This document shows positions 16,558 to 24,919 of a DNA stretch of 64,000 bases, one piece after another (position 1 is the stretch's first letter; each line of letters opens with the position of its first letter). The notes under the pieces were generated by a model. It did no database searches, was not told the origin of the DNA, and was given only the letters and a program-made list of their open reading frames with translations. A program made the position numbers and the translations under genes. Origin of the DNA: Rhodobacter sp. (GTDB taxonomy: Bacteria > Pseudomonadota > Alphaproteobacteria > Rhodobacterales > Rhodobacteraceae); NCBI GenBank assembly GCA_020637555.1, contig JACKKF010000002.1:62001-126000 (forward strand), given 5' to 3'.

Positions 16558-17238
16558 ATGACCACGACGCTTCTGATCCCGGGCCTTCTGTGCGACCGCT
16601 TCTGCTGGGAGGGGGTGCTGGCGCGCGTGCCGGCGCAGGTGGCCGACCTGTCGACCCAGGACGACCTGACGCAGATGGCGCGGGATCTTCTGCGGCAATA
16701 CCCGGGCGCGCTGCGCGTGGCCGGGCACTCGATGGGTGCGCGGGTCGCCATGGAAATGGCGCGGCTCGCCCCCGAGAGGATCGAGAAACTGGCGCTTCTC
16801 GATACCGGCATTCATCCGTTGCGCCCGGGCGAGACGCAGAAACGCGACGAGATCGTGCGCTTTGCCCATGACAACGGGATGGAGGCGCTGGCCGACCGCT
16901 GGCTGCCCCCGATGGTCTGGGAAGGGAACCAGACGGATGCGGCGCTGATGGCGGGTCTCAGGGCGATGGTGCTGCGCATGACGCCTGACCTGCACGCGCG
17001 CCAGATCAAGGCGCTGGTCAACCGGCCCGATGCCGCCGCGACGCTGGGGCAGGTTGCCTGTCCGGTGCTGCTGATGGTCGGACGGCAGGACCAGTGGTCG
17101 CCGGTTTCCCAGCATGAGGACATGCTGGCGCTGCTGCCCGCCGCCCGGCTCGAGATCATCGAGGACGCCGGCCATTTCGCCCCGGTCGAGCGCCCCGAGG
17201 CCGTGGCCGATCTGCTGGTTCCGTTCTTGCGGGACTGA
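16558..17238 (+). CDS. alpha/beta-hydrolase
   Basis: This is a small 226-residue single-domain alpha/beta hydrolase. The oxyanion loop is LLIPGLLCD near the N-terminus, the nucleophile elbow is GHSMGARVAME (Ser about 60), and the acid and base are in VLLMVGRQDQWSPVSQHED and EDAGHFAPVERPE. It would hydrolyse an ester, thioester or C-C bond in the cytoplasm, as there is no signal peptide. It sits 3 bp after the TRAP permease in the demethylase operon, so a substrate such as an aromatic ester taken up by the transporter is plausible but unproven. Confidence 0.82.
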   Translation: MTTTLLIPGLLCDRFCWEGVLARVPAQVADLSTQDDLTQMARDLLRQYPGALRVAGHSMGARVAMEMARLAPERIEKLALLDTGIHPLRPGETQKRDEIVRFAHDNGMEALADRWLPPMVWEGNQTDAALMAGLRAMVLRMTPDLHARQIKALVNRPDAAATLGQVACPVLLMVGRQDQWSPVSQHEDMLALLPAARLEIIEDAGHFAPVERPEAVADLLVPFLRD

Positions 17239-17313
17239 CCGAACCCTGTCTTGCCGTTTGCCACCGGGCCGCGCGCCCGGCCGGAACGGGTGTGTTTGAA
17301 GGAGTGAGTGCCG

Positions 17314-17628
17314 ATGTTTTTCCTGATGCGCTGTGATCATCACCCCGGAATGGAGGCCACCCGCGACCGGCTCAGGCCGGCGCATCGCGACTGGAACCGG
17401 TCCGGTGCCGAGGGGCGGGTGTCGGTGATCCATGGCTCGGCGCTGTGGGATGACGCGAGCGTCGCCATCGGCCACTGGGGCCTGATCGAGGCGCCCTCGG
17501 TCGAGGAGGCGCGCCGCTACATCGACGGCGACCCGTTCGTCACCGGCGGCGTGGTTGCCGCCATCACCCTGACCCGGCTGGCCGACAGTTTCGCCGCCGA
17601 CCGCATTTCCCCCCGCCTGACGGTCTGA
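17314..17628 (+). CDS. YCII-domain protein
   Basis: This 104-residue ferredoxin-like alpha-beta barrel protein is counted from the ATG at 17314, 9 bp after GGAG (an in-frame GTG at 17308 is too close to that site). The YCII/EthD-like features are FFLMRCDHHPGMEATRD at the start, DDASVAIGHWGLIEAPSVEEARRYIDGDPFV in the middle, and a short C-terminal strand. YCII proteins are small, often operon-linked enzymes or subunits of unknown activity, sometimes in aromatic catabolism. Placement between the hydrolase and the MetF-like reductase suggests a role in the same pathway. Confidence 0.7.
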   Translation: MFFLMRCDHHPGMEATRDRLRPAHRDWNRSGAEGRVSVIHGSALWDDASVAIGHWGLIEAPSVEEARRYIDGDPFVTGGVVAAITLTRLADSFAADRISPRLTV

Positions 17629-17639
17629 AGGAGAACGAC

Positions 17640-18530
17640 ATGGCCCTGTTCAACCTGCGCTCGGGCAAGGGCGCATCCGACAAGAACGAAACCCTGGCCG
17701 CCTTTCTGGACGGCGCCTCGATCGAGGTGATGCCGCGCACCGCCGCCAAGATCGACAGCTTCACCGGCCTGCTTCCGGCCGGAACCCGCGTCTATGTCGC
17801 CCATATCGAGGGAACCTCGGTCGAGGACATGGCCGACACCGTCGGGCGGCTGGCCGCCGAGGGCTTTGCGCCGATGCCGCATATTCCGGCCCGCTCGATC
17901 GCCACGCGCGCGGCGCTGGTGGATCGTCTGACGCGGTATCGTGCGGCAGGGGCCGAGCAGGCGCTGGTGCTGGCGGGCAATGACGCCACGCCGGCGGGCG
18001 AATTCACCTCGTCCATGGACATGCTGGAAACCGGCGTGTTCCAGGACCTGGGCTATACCCGGCTGCATGTGGCGGGCCACCCCGAGGGGAACAAGGACAT
18101 CGACCGCAAGGGGGGCACGGCCGAGGTGGACCGCGCGATCCTGTGGAAGCAGGAGTTCGCCGCGCGCACCGGGATCGAGATGGCGATCACCACCCAGTTC
18201 GCGTTTGATGCCGGGCCGGTCATCGCCTGGGCCGAACGCCTGGCGGGGCTGGGCGTCACATTGCCGATCCACCTGGGCGCTGCCGGTCCGACCAAGTTGC
18301 AGACCCTGATCAAATACGCGGTCGCCTGCGGCGTCGGGCCGTCGATGGCGGTATTGCAGAAGCGCGCGCTCGATCTGTCGAAACTGCTGGTGCCCTTTGC
18401 CCCGACCGAATTGCTGACCGAGGTCGCGCAATACAAGTCAGCGCATCCGGACAGCCTGATCGCGCGCGTGCACCTGTTCCCGCTGGGCGGGATCAAGGCC
18501 ACCGCCGAGTGGCTGGGCGAACAGGCCTGA
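17640..18530 (+). CDS. methylenetetrahydrofolate reductase family protein (MetF-like)
   Basis: This 296-residue TIM-barrel protein starts 11 bp after the YCII stop with an AAGGAG ribosome-binding site. Family features are IEVMPRTAAKIDSFTGLLPAG (N-terminal strand and helix), a central QALVLAGNDATPAGEF corresponding to the MetF Asp region, MAITTQFAFDAGPVIAWAE, and IHLGAAGPTKLQTLIKYA. MetF interconverts 5-methyl- and 5,10-methylene-THF with a flavin. LigM-type demethylation makes 5-methyl-THF, and metF accompanies ligM in Sphingobium lignin pathways. Here it probably runs in the oxidative direction to regenerate usable C1 units and free THF. Last gene of the GntR-linked operon. Confidence 0.8.
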   Translation: MALFNLRSGKGASDKNETLAAFLDGASIEVMPRTAAKIDSFTGLLPAGTRVYVAHIEGTSVEDMADTVGRLAAEGFAPMPHIPARSIATRAALVDRLTRYRAAGAEQALVLAGNDATPAGEFTSSMDMLETGVFQDLGYTRLHVAGHPEGNKDIDRKGGTAEVDRAILWKQEFAARTGIEMAITTQFAFDAGPVIAWAERLAGLGVTLPIHLGAAGPTKLQTLIKYAVACGVGPSMAVLQKRALDLSKLLVPFAPTELLTEVAQYKSAHPDSLIARVHLFPLGGIKATAEWLGEQA

Positions 18531-18613
18531 GCAGCCGCCACGGCGGCGCGCGTCAGGCGGCCGGCATCGGATCCAGGGGGGGGAATTCCCCCCTTTGGAA
18601 ACCCCCTGCCGAT
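18531..18613. repeat. GC-rich extragenic palindromic element B between convergent genes
   Basis: Between the MetF-like gene and the convergent isomerase gene lies GGGGGGGGAATTCCCCCC followed by a TTTGGAAACCCCC segment. A tail GCCGATTTATCGACAATCGG, related to that of element A, runs over the end of the isomerase gene. It probably serves as a two-way transcription end. Confidence 0.5.
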
Positions 18614-19360
18614 TTATCGACAATCGGTCAGCCAACCCAGGGTCTGTTCGGTCGGGCCATTCGGGCGGTATTCGGCACCGAACGGCCCGGTCCAATCGAG
18701 CGACGGCAGCAGCGACGCATAGGCCACGCTGCCATGATCGGGCGGGCCGCGATCGGGCACGGCGGCGAACTGCACATGGCCGATCCGGGCGCGGTGCCGT
18801 CGAAAGGCCGCCAGAACATCGCCCTCGGTCCGGGCGACATGGTAGCAGTCGAACATCAGGCGCAGGTTCGGACGATCCAGCGTGTCGAGGATCGCCGCGG
18901 CCTGATCCGTGGTTTCCAGCAGGTAATCCGGCGCGTCAAACCGGTTCAGCGGTTCGATCAGGATGGTCAGCCCCAACGGCAGGGCGCTGTCGCAGGCGCG
19001 TGCGAGCGCCGCGAGAAACGTGTCGTGATCGCCCTTGCGGCCGGCCATCACATGCACGGCCCGGGTGCCAGTCGCCACCGCATAGGCCAGGGCCTCGTCC
19101 ACGGCGGCGCGTGCCTCGGCTTCGCGCCCTTTGAGGGCGCACAGGCCGAATTCGCCCCGGGCCGGATCGCCGGGCCGGGTATTGAGGCTGAGCATCGTCA
19201 GACCGGTTTCGTCCAGCGCCGCGCGGGTGTCCGCGGCCGGCACGGCATAGGGCCAGTGGCATTCGACCGCATCGAACCCGGCCGCATGGGCCGCGCGGAT
19301 CGCCTGGGGCAGGGGGCGGTCGGCCCAGAGGAACCCGAGATTCGCGGAAAAGCGTCTCAC
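18614..19360 (-). CDS. hydroxypyruvate isomerase-like sugar isomerase (TIM barrel)
   Basis: This 248-residue protein is counted from the GTG at 19360, which overlaps the stop of the DUF1513 gene as GTGA; the longer upstream frame is that gene's antisense. The xylose-isomerase-like barrel features are RRFSANLGFLWADRPLPQAI, AGFDAVECHWPY, VHVMAGRKGD, LTILIEPLNRFDAPDYLL (the metal Glu), and LMFDCYHVARTEGD with the metal Asp/His, then GHVQFAAVPDRGPP. These match Hyi/OtnI isomerases. The link to the iron-type operon upstream is only by translation coupling. Confidence 0.8.
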   Translation of the reverse strand: MRRFSANLGFLWADRPLPQAIRAAHAAGFDAVECHWPYAVPAADTRAALDETGLTMLSLNTRPGDPARGEFGLCALKGREAEARAAVDEALAYAVATGTRAVHVMAGRKGDHDTFLAALARACDSALPLGLTILIEPLNRFDAPDYLLETTDQAAAILDTLDRPNLRLMFDCYHVARTEGDVLAAFRRHRARIGHVQFAAVPDRGPPDHGSVAYASLLPSLDWTGPFGAEYRPNGPTEQTLGWLTDCR

Positions 19361-20403
19361 AGCGTCACGACATGGTTGTCCCAGGCCCGGTCGCGCAGAC
19401 CCAGGGCCCGCGCAACCCCGTCCTGCACGCTGAGGATCCCGCCGCGACCATCGGTGGTCAGGAACCCGCCGTCGCAGGGCGCCAGTCCGCAGACATCCGA
19501 GCGTTCCGTCGCGCCCAGAAAGCGGCCATCCGGGGCGAAGCGATGCAGCCGGTTGCCGCGTGGCGAGGTCACGGCGAACTCGCCGCCGGAATAGGCGCAG
19601 GACGCGGCATATCCCTGCATGCGGGCCTGTTCCGCGGCGGGCGCGCCGACCAGAAGCGGCGCCTCGCCCCGCCGGTGCAGTCCCAGCAACGGCACCTGCG
19701 GGCGGTCGTCGCCTTCCCATTGCATCGCAAAAGCGGTGACACCCGCGCCATGCGCCAGATGCCGGATCGAGTTGAAATGCAGGTCGGGCGGCAGGGCCAC
19801 GGTTTCGGTGATCGAGTCGCCGTCGATATAGCTGAGGTTGGGGGCCATCTCGGGCACGTTCAACTTGGTGCGGTCGTCAGGGGCGGTTGCGATCCCGCCA
19901 TTGGCCACGACCAGTCCGTCGCCGGGCAGGCGCAGCATCTCGTGCGGGCCGATGCCGCCGGTTTCGATCTGGCCAAGACGGCGATAGTCGGCATCCCACA
20001 GGCCCAGGAACCCGACGCTGTCGGCCGCGCGCTGTTCCACGGTGTAAAGCGTGCGCCCGTCTTCGGTAAAGGCGCCGTGGCCGTTGAACTGCATCCCGTC
20101 GGGCGGCGAGAGCTGCCGCAGCGCCGCCCCCGAGGCACAGTCCAGCACCAGCGCATAGCTGCCGGGGCGGCGGGCAAAGATCACCGCCTCGGCGCGGTGG
20201 GGATGGGCAGCCCCGGCATGGCCGCGCGCGGGCAGGGGCAGGCGAAACGTGTCGGCGCCATCGGCGGCAATCCCGTAGAGCGCGAAAGCGCCGTCCCGGT
20301 CGCGCGCGCAGGCCAGCCAGCGGGGCGCGCCGACATCGGCCCAGGACGGTGCAGGCAGGGCGCTCGCCAGAAGTCCGGCCAGAAAGGTTCTGCGCTGTGT
20401 CAT
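19357..20403 (-). CDS. DUF1513 periplasmic beta-propeller-like protein
   Basis: This 348-residue exported protein starts MTQRRTFLAGLLASALPAPSWA, a twin-arginine-like signal. Segments typical of DUF1513 are FNGHGAFTEDGRTLYTVE, GGIGPHEMLRLPGDGLVVANGGI, NLSYIDGDSI, LHFNSIRHLAHG and CGLAPCDGGFLTTDGRG, consistent with a WD/propeller fold. In many proteobacteria DUF1513 genes sit behind imelysin and di-haem oxidoreductase genes, as here. A role in periplasmic iron handling is inferred from that association. Three base pairs lie between it and the upstream imelysin gene. Confidence 0.82.
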   Translation of the reverse strand: MTQRRTFLAGLLASALPAPSWADVGAPRWLACARDRDGAFALYGIAADGADTFRLPLPARGHAGAAHPHRAEAVIFARRPGSYALVLDCASGAALRQLSPPDGMQFNGHGAFTEDGRTLYTVEQRAADSVGFLGLWDADYRRLGQIETGGIGPHEMLRLPGDGLVVANGGIATAPDDRTKLNVPEMAPNLSYIDGDSITETVALPPDLHFNSIRHLAHGAGVTAFAMQWEGDDRPQVPLLGLHRRGEAPLLVGAPAAEQARMQGYAASCAYSGGEFAVTSPRGNRLHRFAPDGRFLGATERSDVCGLAPCDGGFLTTDGRGGILSVQDGVARALGLRDRAWDNHVVTL

Positions 20404-20406
20404 GGC

Positions 20407-21381
20407 TCAATCCCCGTCCAGCGAATTGAAGCCGGGCGCGACACCCAGCGGCGTGCCGATTTCCTGTTCCAGCGCGGCGCCGATGGCGTCGATGCGCCCT
20501 TGCAGCGATTCCAGCCTGAGACGCCCCATCGGGTCGGCCGCGTCCTGAAACCCCGGGTCGGTGATGGCCCCGGCGAAATAGGCGGCGGTGTCAAAGGCCG
20601 CCTCGACCCCGTCGATGGGGCCATCGGCCAGGGCCTCGGCTGTCAGGCGCAGCGCATCGAGCGACAGAAGAACGTTGCGCAGGCTGCGTCCGGCACGCCA
20701 GCTTTCGGCCCGGGCGGGGCGGGGGTGGTCCGGCGTGCCCATGGGGCGGCCCAGGCGCTGGTCGACGTCGAATTCGATCCCGGCCATCACCTGCGTAAAG
20801 ATCGCGCCCGACGCCTCGCGCGGGGACAGATAGGTGCTGTTGCCCGGTGCACCGGGATTGCGCAGCAGCGGCGCATAGGCGGCCCAGGCGGTTTCCAGCG
20901 CGCGGGCCTGGGCGGACAGGTCCTGCGCCAGGGCCGTCACCAGCGTGCAGGTGTAGCTGCCCGCGTCATAGCCGTTGAAATCGGGGTCGAACAGCAGGAT
21001 TTCCAGCCCCGACAGACCGCGCGCCGCGGCCGAGATCGCGGCGACCTGCGCGGCGGACTGTCCCATCGGATCGCCTGACGCGATCATCCGCGCCAGGGTG
21101 CGACGGCCGGTGCCGCGATCGTCAGGCCAGTAGGCGATGTCCAGCGCGGCCTGGTCCTGCGGGCCCAGCCTGAGATGGGCGATCCCCAGCCAGGCGTCGC
21201 TGGCGGCATTCCAGGCCGGGGTGACACCGGCAGGCCGGCAGTCCGTTTCCGCCGCACGCGCCAGGTCCTGCGCCGCGGCGGTGAAGGCAGCGGTGCCTGG
21301 GGTGATCTGGCGGTCGATGACGGCGCCCGCATCCGCGAGGGCCGGGCTGGCCAGAAGGCAAAGGGCGAGGGTCAGACGCAT
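20407..21381 (-). CDS. imelysin-family protein (second, divergent imelysin of the locus)
   Basis: This 324-residue protein has a Sec signal peptide (MRLTLALCLLASPALA). Helical imelysin features are TPAWNAASDAWLGIAHLRLGP, the central GLSGLEILLFD, and MAGIEFDVDQRLGRPMG. The imelysin signature GxHxxE is degenerate: the position of the histidine is serine in GLSGLE. This suggests it does not bind iron the same way as the IrpA-like protein upstream. Its start overlaps the di-haem oxidoreductase stop by one base. Confidence 0.82.
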   Translation of the reverse strand: MRLTLALCLLASPALADAGAVIDRQITPGTAAFTAAAQDLARAAETDCRPAGVTPAWNAASDAWLGIAHLRLGPQDQAALDIAYWPDDRGTGRRTLARMIASGDPMGQSAAQVAAISAAARGLSGLEILLFDPDFNGYDAGSYTCTLVTALAQDLSAQARALETAWAAYAPLLRNPGAPGNSTYLSPREASGAIFTQVMAGIEFDVDQRLGRPMGTPDHPRPARAESWRAGRSLRNVLLSLDALRLTAEALADGPIDGVEAAFDTAAYFAGAITDPGFQDAADPMGRLRLESLQGRIDAIGAALEQEIGTPLGVAPGFNSLDGD

Positions 21382-22955
21382 CAGAGGCTCTCCAGAAACC
21401 GGATCAGGGCGGCGCGGTCGTCGGGCGCGAGGTGAATGACGGCATCGCGGGCGGCCTCGGCCTCGCCGCCATGCCAGAGGATTGCCTCGATCAGGGACCG
21501 CGCGCGCCCGTCATGCAGGAAGAACGTGTGCCCGCTGACCTGCCGCGTCAACCCGATCCCCCACAGGGGCGGTGTGCGCCATTCGCGGCCGCTGGCGCGA
21601 CCTTCGGGGCGGTTGTCGGCAAGTCCGTCGCCCATGTCGTGCAACAGCAGGTCCGTGTAGGGCCAGATCAGTTGAAAGCTCTGTTCGGGCCGGTCGGTCA
21701 GCCGCGCGGTGACAAAGGCCGGGTGGTGGCAGGCGGCGCAGCCGAGCTGGCGAAAGATCGTGCGGCCGCGCAGCACCTCGGGGTCGTCCACGTCGCGCCG
21801 CGCCGGCACGCCGAGGTTGCGCGCGTAGAAGGTCACCAGGTCCAGGGCCTCGTCGCTGACCTCGACTCCGCCTTGCGCGGGGTCGCCGCCATCGGGTGCG
21901 GCGCGGCAATCGACCTCGGCCTCGGTGCAGTCGCCCTGGCCGTCGGGGAACAGCGTGGTCGACAGTCCCAGATCGCCGAGGAACGCCCTGGCGGTCTGCT
22001 GGCGCACGGTGGCACTGCCGCCCTTGTGGCCGAAGCGGCCCAGCATGGGGGCGTCGAATTCGGGCGACCAGACAATGGCCGCCCGGCCCGAGATCCCGTC
22101 GCCGTCGGCGTCGTCGGGGTCGGCCAGGGCCAGGATGTCCGCGGTCGCGATCGCTTCCAGCAGCCCGAGGCCGATCATCTGTGGCGCGACCCGGGGGCTC
22201 AGCAGGATCCCCGGGGCCAGCGGGCCGTATTGCAGCCCCTCGGCGCGCCATCGAGGCTGGCGCAGGGTGACGATTTCGCCCCCCTCCAGGCCCACCAGAC
22301 GGTCGGTCCAGGTGACGGCGACGCGGCCCTCGGGCGTCTGGCCCTGGATGGCCTGATCCTGCAACTGCGTGCCATAGACAGGATCGGGCAGGGTCGCCAG
22401 CCAGTCCGCGATCCCGTGGGGATCGGCCACCCCCTCGGGCGCGGGAACAGACAGGTGCAGGGCCATCGACAGGGCGCCGTCGTCGCTGTCCCCGGGCGGG
22501 CGCCCGCGCCCATCCCTGAGGTGACAGCCTTGACAGCCGCGCGCGTTGAACAGCGGTCCCAGCCCGTCCGAGGCGATGGTCGAGGACGGCGCCGATACCC
22601 ACAGCCGGTTGAACAGCGCGTTGCCCAACCGGAAGCGCATCTGATCCTCGGATGCCAGATTGGCCGAGGGTTGCGAAAAGGCGTCGTCACCCGGGCGCGC
22701 CCGCACCGTCGCCGCGCCCCCTGAGCGCAACTCGAATCGCTGCGGCTGGGCGGGGTCCTCGGGCGGGCCCAGGACCAGGGCGATGCGTGCGGCCTCGGAC
22801 CCGGTCCTGGGAACGGTGTCGAGATGCAGGTCCCGCAGGTCCTGAGCCAGCGCAGGCAGCGCCGTGCCGATCGCCGCGGCAAGCAGGGCGGTCAGGGGCC
22901 GCGTGCCGGCAAGGCGCCCCCGCGCCCTGCCGCGGGGTTCAGTGGAAGTCGCCAC
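21381..22955 (-). CDS. di-haem oxidoreductase (DUF1111 / thiol oxidoreductase-like c-type cytochrome)
   Basis: This 524-residue exported cytochrome has an N-terminal hydrophobic signal (LTALLAAAIGTALPALAQ). There are two haem-binding CxxCH motifs: CQGCH in the first third (FNARGCQGCHLRDGRG) and CAACH near residue 410 (FRQLGCAACHHPAFV). GLGPLFNARG, RFGHKGG and LLHDMGDGLADNRPEG are family-typical. It would pass electrons in the periplasm, plausibly for iron reduction or oxidation linked to imelysin. The start overlaps the IrpA-like gene by 17 bp. Confidence 0.88.
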   Translation of the reverse strand: MATSTEPRGRARGRLAGTRPLTALLAAAIGTALPALAQDLRDLHLDTVPRTGSEAARIALVLGPPEDPAQPQRFELRSGGAATVRARPGDDAFSQPSANLASEDQMRFRLGNALFNRLWVSAPSSTIASDGLGPLFNARGCQGCHLRDGRGRPPGDSDDGALSMALHLSVPAPEGVADPHGIADWLATLPDPVYGTQLQDQAIQGQTPEGRVAVTWTDRLVGLEGGEIVTLRQPRWRAEGLQYGPLAPGILLSPRVAPQMIGLGLLEAIATADILALADPDDADGDGISGRAAIVWSPEFDAPMLGRFGHKGGSATVRQQTARAFLGDLGLSTTLFPDGQGDCTEAEVDCRAAPDGGDPAQGGVEVSDEALDLVTFYARNLGVPARRDVDDPEVLRGRTIFRQLGCAACHHPAFVTARLTDRPEQSFQLIWPYTDLLLHDMGDGLADNRPEGRASGREWRTPPLWGIGLTRQVSGHTFFLHDGRARSLIEAILWHGGEAEAARDAVIHLAPDDRAALIRFLESL

Positions 22956-24204
22956 CCGTCGACCCCAGGCTGTCCGATCCCTCGATGCGTGTGCCGCCGA
23001 TATCCAGCGCGGCGATCACCCGTTCCAGCACCCGGGTCTGATCGACCAGGGCGTTGACCGCCGCCATGATGACCGCCTCGCCCTCGGCATTGCCGGGGGC
23101 GATCATCATGTCATAGGGCATGCCGCCCTCGGCCACCTCGACCATGTGATGCAGCGCCGCCACCGAGGCCGCCAGCCCGTCCTGCATCGACTGGTCCAGG
23201 GCCGGATCGGTCTGGGCCACCAGCGCGGACAGGCCGGGCCCTGTGACCACGCTGCCGTCGATGCGCGTGTAGTGGCCCAGATAGACGTTCTGAATGCCGA
23301 GGCCGTCATAATAATGGCTGTTGTGCGTGTTGTCGGAAAAGCAGTCCTGCTCTTCCTCGGGGTCGTTCAGCATCAGGCCCAGGCGGATGCGTTCGCCGGC
23401 CAGTTCCCCATACGACAGGCTTCCCATGCCCGTCACCAGCGCCGAAAGGCCGACGGCCGGATCGTCTGTCACCCGCGCGCGCGCAGCCCCGCCGGGGGCC
23501 CAGTTGGCGGCCATCGCCTGCAGGTCCGACACCAGAAGCCCGGTGGCCGCCTCAAGATAGGCACCGCGACGATCGCAATTGCCGTGCGTGCAGGCCTCGC
23601 CCGGCGCGTAATCCGTCCAGGGCCGGTCGCCCGCGCCGGCATCGGTGCCATTCAGGTCCTGACCCCACAGCAGGAACTCGATGGCGTGATAGCCGGTCGC
23701 GACATTGGCCTCGACCCCTTCGGCATCGTGCAGGACATCGCGCAGCAGATGGGCGTCGATCCGGCTGGCATCGATGGGGTGGCCGGACAGGGAAAACTGC
23801 GGGTTTGCGATCACGTCGAGCGCGGCCGCGGGATTGTCGTCACCGCCCAGGTAGCTGCGGTCCACATAGTCGATCAGCCCCTCGTCCAGCGGCCAGGCGT
23901 TCACATGGGGTTCCCAGTCGTCGACGATCGGATTGCCGAAGCGAAAGACCTCGGTTTGCAGATAGGGCACGCGGGCGGCTTTCCAGGCCGCGCGTGCCGC
24001 CGCCAACCCCTCGGCCGACGGGGCGGCGAGGAAGGCCTCGACGGCCTGTTGCAGCGCAGCGCCGGCGGTGGCGGTGTCGGCAAAGACCGCGCCGCCGATC
24101 GCGCCATAGGTGGCGGCGACCTCGGCCGGGGTGACGGCGCGGGCCGTGGCGGGCACCGCCAGAACGGCTGCAAGCGCAAGGGTAGAAAGGGACAGGCGGG
24201 GCAT
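22939..24204 (-). CDS. imelysin / iron-regulated protein A (IrpA-like)
   Basis: This 421-residue protein is counted from 24204 (MPRLSLSTLALAAVLAVPATARA, a clean signal peptide). It contains the imelysin signature GxHxxE in ATGYHAIEFLLWG, plus DDWEPHVNAWPLDEGLIDYVD and NDPEEEQDCFSDNTHNSHYYD, conserved in IrpA-type imelysins, which bind or scavenge iron in the periplasm. First gene of a four- to five-gene minus-strand operon. Upstream, 24331-24358 holds a minus-strand TTGACA and an imperfect inverted repeat ATTCCGA...TCGGATT around a T-tract, which could be an iron-responsive site. It does not match a Fur or Irr consensus that I can recognise. Confidence 0.88.
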   Translation of the reverse strand: MPRLSLSTLALAAVLAVPATARAVTPAEVAATYGAIGGAVFADTATAGAALQQAVEAFLAAPSAEGLAAARAAWKAARVPYLQTEVFRFGNPIVDDWEPHVNAWPLDEGLIDYVDRSYLGGDDNPAAALDVIANPQFSLSGHPIDASRIDAHLLRDVLHDAEGVEANVATGYHAIEFLLWGQDLNGTDAGAGDRPWTDYAPGEACTHGNCDRRGAYLEAATGLLVSDLQAMAANWAPGGAARARVTDDPAVGLSALVTGMGSLSYGELAGERIRLGLMLNDPEEEQDCFSDNTHNSHYYDGLGIQNVYLGHYTRIDGSVVTGPGLSALVAQTDPALDQSMQDGLAASVAALHHMVEVAEGGMPYDMMIAPGNAEGEAVIMAAVNALVDQTRVLERVIAALDIGGTRIEGSDSLGSTGGDFH

Positions 24205-24356
24205 CCGGGGGATCCTCTGGCAAGGGGCGCAGACCGGCAGGCGGCGCGGTGCGGGGATGCCGGGCTGGCTCGACGCAGGGACATCGCGAGGGGGCTGGGC
24301 TGGCCGCACCATGCGTCGATCGGGCGGCGATGTCAATTCCGATTTTTTTGCTCGGA

Positions 24357-24797
24357 TTAACGCAGGAGCCGCCCCATGTGCCGCATGGCCAAGGCATAGC
24401 CGTGAATGCCGAACCCCGCCATCACCGCATCGGCGCGGTGGCTCACGAACGAGTGATGGCGAAACGCCTCGCGCTTGTGCACCTGGCTGATGTGCACCTC
24501 GATCACCGGCCCGTCGAACGTGTTCAGCGCGTCCAGCACGGCGACCGAGGTATGGGTCAGCGCGGCCGGGTTGATGATGATCCCGGCGGCGGTTTCGCGC
24601 GCCTCGTGGATCCAGTCCACGATCTGCCCCTCCCAGTTCGATTGCAGCAGACGGGTTTCCAGCCCGAATTCCGCGCCCACCGCCGCGCAGTCGCGCGCGA
24701 CATCGTCCAACGTGTCGCGGCCGTAGATTTCAGGCTGGCGCTTTCCCAGCAGGTTCAGGTTCGGGCCGTTCAGGATATGGATTGTCTGGGTCATCAT
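24357..24797 (-). CDS. aroQ: type II 3-dehydroquinate dehydratase
   Basis: This 146-residue enzyme of the shikimate pathway dehydrates 3-dehydroquinate to 3-dehydroshikimate. All type II landmarks are present: ILNGPNLNLLGKRQPEIYG with the catalytic Arg and Tyr, QSNWEGQIVDWIHEA, GIIINPAALTHTSVAVLDAL, and IEVHISQVHKREAFRHHS with the catalytic His. The length is normal. The stop lies in the AT-rich segment upstream of the IrpA-like gene. An in-frame ATG one codon later (24794) is an equally possible start. Confidence 0.95.
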   Translation of the reverse strand: MMTQTIHILNGPNLNLLGKRQPEIYGRDTLDDVARDCAAVGAEFGLETRLLQSNWEGQIVDWIHEARETAAGIIINPAALTHTSVAVLDALNTFDGPVIEVHISQVHKREAFRHHSFVSHRADAVMAGFGIHGYALAMRHMGRLLR

Positions 24798-24919
24798 CTT
24801 GCCGCGTCGGGGTTTGCGCCACCTTACGCCCGGGCCGCGACCCGCGCAAATGTGTTCGATGCCGGACTGTGCGACGGGTCCGGACTGGCGTAGACTGCCC
24901 CTGTCAGGCGGAGGGCCCC

